The translations under genes were made by a program, and so were the position numbers. DNA of 10,633 nt from MFZZ01 sp964610165 (GTDB taxonomy: Bacteria > Patescibacteriota > Microgenomatia > UBA1406 > GWC2-37-13). Positions 1 to 5,899 of this stretch are shown here, piece after piece. Position 1 is the stretch's first letter, and every line of letters begins with the position of its first letter. The notes beneath the pieces were generated by a model that worked only from the letters and a program-made list of their open reading frames with translations, was not told the origin of the DNA and did no database searches. The stretch is taken from contig CAZSUZ010000037.1 of NCBI GenBank assembly GCA_964610165.1, forward strand, positions 1 through 10,633, written 5' to 3'.

Positions 1-996
1 GATAGATACTGGAAGAGAAAAACAAACTCAACAGATTGGGAAACAGGATACTTAAGAGATTATTTTAAAGATCAACCAATGACAGGAGAAATGACTCTTC
101 CAACAACTCATTGGGATATTCACACATTCTCACCTAATGGAAAAGAAGTAATTATTGTAGCAAATGATATTTGGTTTAGAGAAGGTACAGGTCCATGGAA
201 GAAACAAGCACTAACTGAATACTTTGGAAAAGATTTCCCATTAGAACAAGAAGTAAACGCAAATCAAAAAGTTGAGGAAGAAAATGATACAAAGAAGTAT
301 TCACTTATTAAAGACAAGGTAATGAATGAACTTTTGAAGTTCTTCCGACCGGAACTTGTAAATCGTTTTGATGAAGTTATTATCTTTGAGCCACTTAAGT
401 TTATTCACATGATTGAGATTGTTAAACTACAACTTAAAGGATTAACTAAATTATTAGAAGAACAAGAATTAGGTTTTTCAGCAACAGATTCGGCTATTAA
501 AGAAATTGTCCGTTCTGGTTTTGATCCAATCTTTGGAGCTCGACCATTACGACGAGCAATTCAAAAATTAGTTGAGAATCCAATTTCAGAATTAATTATT
601 GCTAAAAAAGTAACAGCAGGAGATACAATTATTGTTGATTTTAATGGTGAAGAATTTGTATTTAATGTTGAACACACAGAACGAAAAGCAGTTTCGGGTG
701 ATGCTAAGTCTGAAGGTACAAATAAGGATGAAGTTGAAAAAATGTTCTTCTGTGAAAAATGTGCTAATACATTTACAACAAAAGTAAGACCTGACGCAAC
801 AACTGTTTGTTCCAAATGTGCAAATAAAAATGTAACAGAAATTTCCGATCAATCACAACAAACTGTAAAAGAAGCAACAACTGAGAAAAAAAATGAGACA
901 AAAACAGATGCGAATACTATGCCATCAATGAATTCGACATCAGATACTCAAAATCCAGTAAATACAACAAATCAGCAGATGAATACCATGTCATAA
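1..996 (+). CDS. ClpB/ClpC-type AAA+ unfoldase, C-terminal part (5' truncated), with zinc ribbon tail
   Basis: The frame is open from base 1, so the gene begins outside the window; the ATG at 79 is internal. The segment at about 313-396 reads KDKVMNELLKFFRPELVNRFDE, the region after sensor 1 in the second AAA+ domain of Clp/Hsp100 proteins, including the arginine finger. The segment at about 523-570 (GFDPIFGARPLRRAIQ) is the sensor-2 motif of the ClpB D2-small domain. These proteins are hexameric ATP-driven unfoldases or disaggregases that work with ClpP or DnaK. Two things are odd. Bases 1 to about 300 encode about 100 residues that do not resemble the AAA+ core expected there. After the D2-small domain comes a CxxC-x15-CxxC zinc ribbon (cysteine codons at 751, 760, 808, 817) and a tail of about 50 residues rich in Thr, Asn, Gln and Ser. 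Family identity is secure; ClpC versus ClpB cannot be settled without the N-terminus. Confidence 0.85.
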   Translation, partial: DRYWKRKTNSTDWETGYLRDYFKDQPMTGEMTLPTTHWDIHTFSPNGKEVIIVANDIWFREGTGPWKKQALTEYFGKDFPLEQEVNANQKVEEENDTKKYSLIKDKVMNELLKFFRPELVNRFDEVIIFEPLKFIHMIEIVKLQLKGLTKLLEEQELGFSATDSAIKEIVRSGFDPIFGARPLRRAIQKLVENPISELIIAKKVTAGDTIIVDFNGEEFVFNVEHTERKAVSGDAKSEGTNKDEVEKMFFCEKCANTFTTKVRPDATTVCSKCANKNVTEISDQSQQTVKEATTEKKNETKTDANTMPSMNSTSDTQNPVNTTNQQMNTMS

Positions 997-1003
997 TGAA
1001 TGT

Positions 1004-1153
1004 ATGTCCGATTTTACTCCATTAAACATATCTTCTTTACAGAAGAAGTTTGAACATGATGGTGGTGGTTTAAACACTATTCTGATTATACTTGCTATTG
1101 CGACTATGTCTGTTGTCGGTTTTATTATGTTTCTTTTACTTTCTAAGTATTGA
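1004..1153 (+). CDS. small single-pass membrane protein (49 aa), unknown function
   Basis: A short open frame starts with ATG seven bases after the stop of the AAA+ gene and ends with TGA at 1151-1153. The encoded 49 residues have a polar N-terminal half with a KK pair and a GGG turn, then a continuous hydrophobic stretch at about residues 24-46, then SKY. This is the layout of a one-helix membrane protein with a short cytoplasmic N-terminus. It fills the otherwise empty gap between two same-strand genes, and its stop overlaps a possible TTG start (1150) of the next gene, which fits an operon. No family is recognised. The call rests on position, spacing and hydropathy, so it could still be a chance frame. 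Confidence 0.5.
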   Translation: MSDFTPLNISSLQKKFEHDGGGLNTILIILAIATMSVVGFIMFLLLSKY

Positions 1154-1164
1154 TACAATTACAT

Positions 1165-1839
1165 ATGGATTGGGCCTTTTTCTTACTGTTTTGTATTCAG
1201 CTTATTATTCTTTTTTTTATCTCACGATTAAGTATTCGTTATATTTTTTATTTACTACGTTTGTTTACTTCTAGTGATATTATTGTATATTCAACAATTG
1301 CACTGATATTTTTACCGGGCACAATTTTACATGAATTAAGCCATTTTCTAATGGCAATACTATTGTTATTAAAAGTACGAGAAATACATATTTTTCCCCA
1401 GTGGGAACAAAATTATATTAAATTAGGTAGGGTTATATATGAAAAGAAAGATGTATTTAGAAGTATATTGGTTGGTATAGCGCCAATAATTGTGGGCTTA
1501 TTATTTTTTTGGTGGTTAAGTTTACTACATGTGTTTCAAATTGAAGATCTAGTATTAAAAATCCTTGTGATTTATATTATTTTTGTAATTTCTTCTACAA
1601 TGTTTTCATCGAAGCAAGATTTAGTAGATCTTGTTTATATTATTCCTATTTTTCTTATTCTTGGAGTTATACAATATTTTTTTCCTATAAATTTTTCATT
1701 TATAACTTCACAACTAACTATTATGAATACTATTAATACTTTTATTTATGATATTAATTGGTATTTATTTATTTCAACATGTATACATGCAGTAATCGTT
1801 AGTGTAATATTTATACTATTACGATTGTTAAAAAAATAA
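1165..1839 (+). CDS. integral membrane HExxH metalloprotease-like protein (M50-like)
   Basis: A very hydrophobic protein of 224 residues with several predicted membrane helices. A HELSH motif (His56, Glu57, His60 counted from this ATG) sits at the start of a hydrophobic helix and follows a PGT turn, as in site-2-protease-like and related membrane zinc peptidases, where the two histidines bind zinc and the glutamate activates water. A later GIAPIIVG helix and an SSKQDLVDL segment could supply the third ligand, but that is inference. Such enzymes cleave membrane-bound substrates or have lost activity. The ATG at 1165 is chosen; a TTG at 1150 would add five residues and overlap the preceding stop. 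The next gene starts one base after the stop, so the two are probably co-transcribed. The substrate is unknown. Confidence 0.65.
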   Translation: MDWAFFLLFCIQLIILFFISRLSIRYIFYLLRLFTSSDIIVYSTIALIFLPGTILHELSHFLMAILLLLKVREIHIFPQWEQNYIKLGRVIYEKKDVFRSILVGIAPIIVGLLFFWWLSLLHVFQIEDLVLKILVIYIIFVISSTMFSSKQDLVDLVYIIPIFLILGVIQYFFPINFSFITSQLTIMNTINTFIYDINWYLFISTCIHAVIVSVIFILLRLLKK

Positions 1840-1840
1840 T

Positions 1841-2173
1841 ATGAAGAATACGCTTGCTCAAGGTTTGCAAATTCAGCCATCAGGTGGTGCGCCAGTTATG
1901 GTAAAAGGACCGCTAGAAGGAATAAATAATCTAGGAGATTTAATAAATATCCTCATGTCATTTTTAGTACCATTAGCAGGTATAATTTTATTCTTTATTC
2001 TTATTTGGGGCGGATACGATATTCTTATGTCTCAAGGTGAACCAGATAAAGTAGAATCTGGTAAGAACAAAATTACTGCAGGAATTATCGGTATTGTGTT
2101 ACTTGTTCTTTCATTCTTAATAACCAATGTATTTGGATATATCTTTGGTCTAGATAGAAGCTTTTTTCAGTAA
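1841..2173 (+). CDS. TrbC/VirB2-like type IV secretion pilin family protein
   Basis: A 110-residue protein with a polar N-terminal region of about 30 residues and two hydrophobic helices at about residues 38-58 and 80-103. Between them lies a charged loop, GGYDILMSQGEPDKVESGKNK, very like the loop of the T4SS_pilin family (TrbC/VirB2-like) that is frequent in Candidate Phyla Radiation genomes. Those proteins are thought to be membrane-embedded pilin subunits, though most are uncharacterised. No signal-peptide cleavage site is obvious. The gene directly follows the membrane metalloprotease-like gene with one base between them and converges on the nucleotidyltransferase gene seven bases downstream. 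No other secretion genes are in the window, so it may be an isolated copy. Confidence 0.75.
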   Translation: MKNTLAQGLQIQPSGGAPVMVKGPLEGINNLGDLINILMSFLVPLAGIILFFILIWGGYDILMSQGEPDKVESGKNKITAGIIGIVLLVLSFLITNVFGYIFGLDRSFFQ

Positions 2174-2180
2174 AGAAGGA

Positions 2181-3169
2181 TTATAGATTGTATTCCTTAA
2201 TTGCTTTTTCGTAGTTATCAGGGTTTCCTACATCGTACCATTTTCCAGAAAATACAAAACCACTTACTTTTTGTTGATTAACAAGATCTTGAATTACATC
2301 TTCTAATGCAAATTTATTTTTCTTAGGAAAATAATTAAATATTTGAGGACTAAACGCATAAATACCACTATGAATTANNNNNNNNNNNNNNNNNNNNNNN
2401 NNNNNNNNNNNNNNNNNNNNNNNNNNNNNNNNNNNNNNNNNNNNNNNNNNNNNNNNNNNNNNNNNNNNNNNNNNNNNTTAGGAAAATAATTAAATATTTG
2501 AGGACTAAACGCATAAATACCACTATGAATTAAATGACTGCGAAGACCTGGAGCGGTTGTATTTGGATAAAATTCTACAAGTTTTGTACCATGCAAATTA
2601 AATTGACCATATTCACGAGGTTCTGTAGCACTTGATAAAGCAACAGATGCAAGTGCATTTTCTTTTTGATGAAAAGCAATAAAATCGGTATAAGAAAAGT
2701 CTGTCAAAATGTCTCCATGAATAACAAGAAATGTTTCGTTACCGATTTTATCTTTAACCTTTTTAATAGCACCACCTGTTAATAAATTTTCTTCTTCTTC
2801 TGAATATTGAATTTTTACACCGAACTGTTCACCATTGCCAAAATAAGTTTTAATTTTTTCACCTAAATAACTGATTGCAATAATAAGATCGGTAACATTA
2901 TGTTTTTTTAACTGTTTAATAAGATGTTCAAGAATTGGAGTACCTTTTACAGGAAGCATTGGCTTTGGAATTTCATAAGTATAAGGTCTAAGTTGTGTAC
3001 CTCGACCACCGGCCAGAATAATAGCTTTATGAACATTTGATTCTGTATACTTATTTAAGACAAATTCAATCGCATGAGAACGATTACGAATTTTGTTTTT
3101 ATCGATTAGTAAATCAACTTTTTTAAGTAGTTGACTATCGAGTGTTATAGTAATACGAGATCTCCTCAT
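2181..3169 (-). CDS. sugar-phosphate nucleotidyltransferase with N-terminal ribbon-helix-helix domain (split by assembly gap)
   Basis: Residues 1-45 (RSRITITLDSQLLKKVDLL, then RNRSHAIEFVL) match a ribbon-helix-helix (CopG/MetJ-type) DNA-binding domain. From residue 47 a GT-A nucleotidyltransferase follows: LAGGRGTQLRPYTYEIPKPM (52-71) is the nucleotide-binding signature, HGDILTD (151-157) carries the metal-binding aspartate, and SGIYAF and WYDVGNPDNY close the domain. Relatives join NTP to hexose-1-phosphates, making UDP-, dTDP- or GDP-sugars for glycans; the sugar cannot be told here. The frame is broken by 100 N at 2378-2477. The 55 bases before and after the gap are identical, and removing one copy with the Ns gives an uninterrupted 277-residue protein ending at TAA 2183-2181. 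A near-consensus promoter ends eight bases before ATG 3169, predicting a leaderless mRNA. The fusion of a regulator to this enzyme is unusual. Confidence 0.85.
2323..2377. repeat. 55-base direct duplication, left copy (assembly overlap)
   Basis: This 55-base segment is identical to 2478-2532 and abuts the N run exactly. It encodes the IHSGIYAFSPQIFNYFP part of the nucleotidyltransferase in both copies. The exact abutment and identity point to contig ends that overlap by a k-mer but were scaffolded with Ns, not to a biological repeat. Confidence 0.9.
2378..2477. other. 100-N scaffold gap
   Basis: Exactly 100 undetermined bases, the conventional placeholder for a gap of unknown size. The sequence on the two sides is an identical 55-base overlap, so the gap probably has zero or negative true length and nothing is missing. 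Confidence 0.97.
2478..2532. repeat. 55-base direct duplication, right copy (assembly overlap)
   Basis: Second copy of the segment at 2323-2377, beginning at the first base after the Ns. Merging the copies shortens the minus-strand gene by 155 bases, and 989 minus 155 is 834, a multiple of three, which restores the reading frame. Confidence 0.9.
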
Positions 3170-3177
3170 GTTAATCC

Positions 3178-3206
3178 ATTTTAGATCACGTATTGCTTTT
3201 TGTCAA
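3178..3206 (-). promoter_or_regulatory. sigma-70-type promoter of the RHH-nucleotidyltransferase gene
   Basis: On the minus strand a perfect -35 TTGACA (3206-3201) is followed by a 17-base spacer and a -10 TAAAAT (3183-3178). Only eight bases separate the -10 from the ATG at 3169, so transcription should start at or within about two bases of the start codon. The site overlaps the oppositely directed promoter at 3193-3221. Confidence 0.75.
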
Positions 3207-3221
3207 AGAAGAATTTATAAT
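3193..3221 (+). promoter_or_regulatory. sigma-70-type promoter directed towards the UMP kinase fusion gene
   Basis: A -35 TTGCTT (3193-3198), a 17-base spacer and a perfect -10 TATAAT (3216-3221) predict a start near 3228. The transcript would run about 90 bases to the terminator hairpin at 3293-3318 before reaching the coding region at 3333. The promoter shares bases with the divergent one at 3178-3206, so the two cannot be occupied at the same time. Confidence 0.65.
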
Positions 3222-3232
3222 ACACTAATACA

Positions 3233-3252
3233 TATCATATGCATATCACATA
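3233..3252 (+). promoter_or_regulatory. shared 20-base motif, copy 1 (possible operator)
   Basis: This 20-base stretch matches the one at 5750-5769 at 17 positions; the consensus is TRTCATAYGCATRTCACATA and all three differences are transitions. Its centre contains the perfect 10-base palindrome ATATGCATAT, and TRTCA recurs at an 11-base spacing. It lies just after the predicted transcription start of the leader. A protein-binding site is an inference. Confidence 0.4.
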
Positions 3253-3292
3253 CGCACAAAGTTTTATTAATAATTATTAAATTGAATTATCT

Positions 3293-3318
3293 ACCGCTTG
3301 TATAAGCGGTTTTTTTTT
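3293..3318 (+). terminator. intrinsic terminator in the leader of the UMP kinase fusion gene
   Basis: A perfect 7-bp stem (ACCGCTT 3293-3299 with AAGCGGT 3304-3310) closes a 4-base loop and runs straight into nine Ts (3310-3318). The T run is on the plus strand only, so it acts on plus-strand transcripts. There is no plus-strand gene upstream between 2174 and here, so it either ends a small RNA or works as an attenuator for the gene starting at 3333. Confidence 0.8.
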
Positions 3319-3332
3319 ACTATTTTTATACT

Positions 3333-4661
3333 ATGCTATTCGATCCAAAAGAACCACCTATAGTAATCTCCATTGGAGGTTCTCTGATAGCTCCAAAAGA
3401 AGGCATAGATCCTAAGTTTTTAGCTAAACTGAATGATTTTGTCCGTACTTATGTAAAGCAAGGAAAGCGATTTTTTTTAGTATCTGGTGGAGGTAGATTG
3501 GCCAGAACATATCGTGACGCTGGAAAATCTGTTATTGGAGATATGACAGAGGCTGATTTAGACTGGCTTGGTATTCATGCAACTCGTTTGAATGCACATT
3601 TACTTCGTACTATTTTTGCAGATATAGCGAATCCTCGTATTATTGAAAATTACGACAAACGTCTTAACGACTGGAAAGAGCCCGTCGTGATAGGCGCAGG
3701 TTGGAAACCTGGCTGGTCAACAGACTACGACGCAGTCATGTTAGCCAAAGACTACGGAGCAAACCTCGTTATTAACCTCTCCAATATTTACTACGTATAC
3801 GACCGCGACCCCAACAAATATAAAGACGCAAAAGCAATCAAAAGACTTACCTGGGAAGATTTAGAAAAACTTGTAGGCACAGAATGGTCACCTGGTATTA
3901 ACGCTCCTTTTGATCCAATAGCAGCTCAACTCGCTAAAAAATTAGATTTAACAGTAATTGTTACACATGGTGAAGACTTTAAAAATCTTGCTAATATTAT
4001 CGAAGGAGATTCGTTTAAAGGAACAGTTATTATGCCATATAGAATTGATGCTAGTTTTTATGATCGTGAATATTACACTGGTAACAAATGTGGATACAAA
4101 TTTGCACAAAAAGAATCCTTAATTGGGAAATGGCTTACCTATATTGCAAATTATTATCGTGCATTTCTTATTCGAGTCTTTCTTAATCCAAAAAGTTGTT
4201 TAGATGTTGGCTGTGGTACAGGACAACTTGTAGGTATGCTTAGATCTTTTGGAATCGATGCATACGGTGTTGAAATATCTGAGCATGCACTTGAACTTGC
4301 AGATAAAACAATCAAACCTTTCTTAAAAAAAGGTGATATTACTAAACTTCCGTATGAAACTGATGAATTCGATTTAATTGTTTCTTATGATGTATTGGAA
4401 CATGTAGAACGTTCTAAAATAAAGCAGGCAATTAATGAAACAATTCGTGTTTCTCGTAAGTTTATACTTCATAAAATTTATACAAGAGAAAATTTATGGA
4501 TGAAGTATGTTCATAATGCAGATAAATCTCATATCTCTATTTTTAGTAAAAAATTCTGGCAGAAATTATTTTTAGAAAACGACCAAGCAACATTACTTCG
4601 CAATTCATTCTTTAGACTTCCTTCATTTATGGAATCAGTATTCTTGCTTAAAAAGAAATAA
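3333..4661 (+). CDS. UMP kinase fused to class I SAM-dependent methyltransferase
   Basis: Residues 9-233 are an amino-acid-kinase-fold UMP kinase, which phosphorylates UMP to UDP. ISIGGSLI (12-19) and SGGGRLARTY (51-60) bind phosphate; GAGWKPGWSTDYDAV (121-135), VINLSNIYYVYDRDP and the ending GTEWSPGINAPFDP (182-195) are typical of the archaeal-like group also found in Candidate Phyla Radiation bacteria. Residues 235-442 are a methyltransferase with SAM-binding motif LDVGCGTG (290-297), acidic VEIS (313-316) and FDLIVSYDVLEHV (346-358); its substrate is unknown. One frame covers both with no stop. Met234 (codon at 4032) lies exactly at the junction with AAGGA about ten bases upstream, so the second domain might also be made separately. 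A patch at 3661-3840 is notably GC-rich. No Shine-Dalgarno precedes ATG 3333. recF follows 20 bases downstream. Confidence 0.88.
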   Translation: MLFDPKEPPIVISIGGSLIAPKEGIDPKFLAKLNDFVRTYVKQGKRFFLVSGGGRLARTYRDAGKSVIGDMTEADLDWLGIHATRLNAHLLRTIFADIANPRIIENYDKRLNDWKEPVVIGAGWKPGWSTDYDAVMLAKDYGANLVINLSNIYYVYDRDPNKYKDAKAIKRLTWEDLEKLVGTEWSPGINAPFDPIAAQLAKKLDLTVIVTHGEDFKNLANIIEGDSFKGTVIMPYRIDASFYDREYYTGNKCGYKFAQKESLIGKWLTYIANYYRAFLIRVFLNPKSCLDVGCGTGQLVGMLRSFGIDAYGVEISEHALELADKTIKPFLKKGDITKLPYETDEFDLIVSYDVLEHVERSKIKQAINETIRVSRKFILHKIYTRENLWMKYVHNADKSHISIFSKKFWQKLFLENDQATLLRNSFFRLPSFMESVFLLKKK

Positions 4662-4681
4662 TCCAATATACTGTGTCATTC

Positions 4682-5728
4682 ATGCTACTTTCTAAGTTAT
4701 ATTTATCACATTTCCGTAATTTTGTTAAAAAAGAAGTTGAATTTAATTCTCATCTTACATTAATTGTTGGAGAAAATGCACGAGGAAAGACTACTTTGTT
4801 GGAAGGCATTTATACAAGTGTTTTTGGAAGAGGCTATCGTGAATCTCGGGAACATGAATTAATTCAGTGGGATCAAGATCAAACCCTTGTGGAAAGCATT
4901 TTTACAGAAAATGAAACAAAAACTATTTTTCAGATTCGTTTAGTGCGTACAGCAGAAGATCGTGTAACGAAAGAATATTTTGTTAATAAAACAAAAAAAT
5001 CTTCAATGCAATATAAAGAATTTCAAACAAAAGCTGTTCTTTTTGCACCAGAACATATTTCTGTTGTTGATGGATCGCCAAGTACACGACGCGCCTATTT
5101 TGATACAGCACTTTGTGAATTTGATCATGAATATCGAAAAAAACTTCGTAATTATGAAACAGCTCTTCGAAAAAGAAATAAAGTGTTAGAACTTCACCAA
5201 AATGAATTTCAGCTTGATCAAGAATTGCCATTTTGGAATCAATATTTGTTAGAACAAGCAAGTTATATTACAAAAACAAGAGAAACATATATGGAATATT
5301 TAAATAAAAATCCTTATGTTGATGGTAAAGAATTTTCAATAGAATATATAAAGGATGAATTTAATGAAGAGCGAATGCGACGGGTTTTTGAACAAGAAAA
5401 AAGAATGAGACGAACCGTTATTGGTCCACAAAAAGATGAGTTTATTATTACATTAAAAAATAATCGTGAAAAGAATGTACATTTATATGGCTCCAGGAGT
5501 GAACAACGATTAGCTGTTTTTTGGTTAAAGTTAAATGAAATAAGATATTTTGAAACAGAATTAGGAAAGAAACCATTACTTCTTTTAGATGATGTATTTT
5601 CAGAACTTGATGAACATAATAAAGATTTAGTACTTAAAGTTATTAAGAATTATCAGACTATTATTTCGACAACAGCAGATCATTTAAATGATTTAGAACA
5701 AGTTCCAGAGAATATTATTTATTTGTAA
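4682..5728 (+). CDS. recF: DNA replication and repair protein RecF
   Basis: A 348-residue SMC-like ATPase of normal RecF length. The N-terminus KLYLSHFRNF is the family start; Walker A is GENARGKTT (30-38); LFAPEHISVVDGSPSTRRAYFD (120-141) is a RecF signature; IGPQKDEF (248-255), SRSEQR (271-276, the ABC signature region) and LLLLDDVFSELD (299-310, Walker B) follow in order. RecF binds gapped single-strand/double-strand DNA junctions and, with RecO and RecR, helps load RecA at stalled forks. The ATG at 4682 is preferred over a GTG at 4673 because it places the conserved start at residue 1. The gene follows the UMP kinase fusion by 20 bases and is probably in its transcript. It is not next to dnaA or dnaN here. 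Confidence 0.95.
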   Translation: MLLSKLYLSHFRNFVKKEVEFNSHLTLIVGENARGKTTLLEGIYTSVFGRGYRESREHELIQWDQDQTLVESIFTENETKTIFQIRLVRTAEDRVTKEYFVNKTKKSSMQYKEFQTKAVLFAPEHISVVDGSPSTRRAYFDTALCEFDHEYRKKLRNYETALRKRNKVLELHQNEFQLDQELPFWNQYLLEQASYITKTRETYMEYLNKNPYVDGKEFSIEYIKDEFNEERMRRVFEQEKRMRRTVIGPQKDEFIITLKNNREKNVHLYGSRSEQRLAVFWLKLNEIRYFETELGKKPLLLLDDVFSELDEHNKDLVLKVIKNYQTIISTTADHLNDLEQVPENIIYL

Positions 5729-5749
5729 ACTATAGAAGACTCTCGTTAG

Positions 5750-5769
5750 TGTCATACGCATGTCACATA
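5750..5769 (+). promoter_or_regulatory. shared 20-base motif, copy 2, in the tRNA-Ser promoter
   Basis: It matches the stretch at 3233-3252 at 17 of 20 positions. Here it is the core of an imperfect dyad: GTG-t-CAT-acgc-ATG-t-CAC at 5749-5766, with outer arms ACTCT (5739-5743) and AGAGT (5769-5773). It fills the region where the -35 box of the tRNA promoter would be, a usual place for a regulator site. Confidence 0.4.
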
Positions 5770-5772
5770 GAG

Positions 5773-5781
5773 TGTTATAAT
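5773..5781 (+). promoter_or_regulatory. extended -10 promoter of tRNA-Ser and the downstream gene
   Basis: TGTTATAAT is a perfect extended -10 element ending 14 bases before the tRNA. No good -35 hexamer lies at the right distance; an extended -10 can replace it. The predicted start is near 5788. Confidence 0.6.
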
Positions 5782-5795
5782 AGTATAAATAAAAA

Positions 5796-5880
5796 GGAGG
5801 GTTGGCTCGAGCGGTTTATGGCGCGAGTTTCGAAAACTCGTGGGCGCAAGCCCTCACAGGTTCGAATCCTGTACCCTCCG
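5796..5880 (+). tRNA. tRNA-Ser(CGA)
   Basis: The cloverleaf is complete: acceptor GGAGGGT pairs with ACCCTCC, the anticodon stem CGAGT/ACTCG holds loop TTCGAAA with anticodon CGA at 5831-5833 (reads UCG), there is a long class II variable arm with GGGC/GCCC stem, and the T arm is ACAGG-TTCGAAT-CCTGT. A long variable arm with this anticodon is diagnostic of serine. The discriminator base is G at 5880. The 3' CCA is not encoded (the next bases are CAA), so it must be added by CCA-adding enzyme. Confidence 0.96.
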
Positions 5881-5899
5881 CAATATTCATTCAACATAT

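Noticed and set aside
1..300. Intein inside the Clp-like gene
   Set aside because: No intein C-terminal signature (HN followed by Cys, Ser or Thr) is seen where the segment rejoins the AAA+ sequence.
561..852. Minus-strand cysteine- and phenylalanine-rich frames
   Set aside because: Antisense to the conserved Clp D2-small domain and zinc ribbon; composition is that expected from reading AT-rich coding DNA backwards.
997..1153. Recoded TGA (Gracilibacteria-type code)
   Set aside because: TGA ends the 49-residue frame and the partial gene at 10479 at sensible places, no conserved protein here contains an in-frame TGA, and tryptophans are encoded by TGG.
2323..2532. True tandem repeat or CRISPR-like repeat pair
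   Set aside because: Only two copies, directly abutting the Ns, and merging them restores a reading frame; an assembly cause is simpler. No CRISPR array was seen anywhere.
4673..4681. GTG start for recF
   Set aside because: ATG 4682 puts the conserved RecF N-terminus (KLYLSHFRNF) at the usual position; the three added residues have no support.
5840..5899. GTG start at 5840 giving a longer kinase-like protein
   Set aside because: The first 41 bases lie inside tRNA-Ser (5796-5880). ATG 5900 gives a complete domain.
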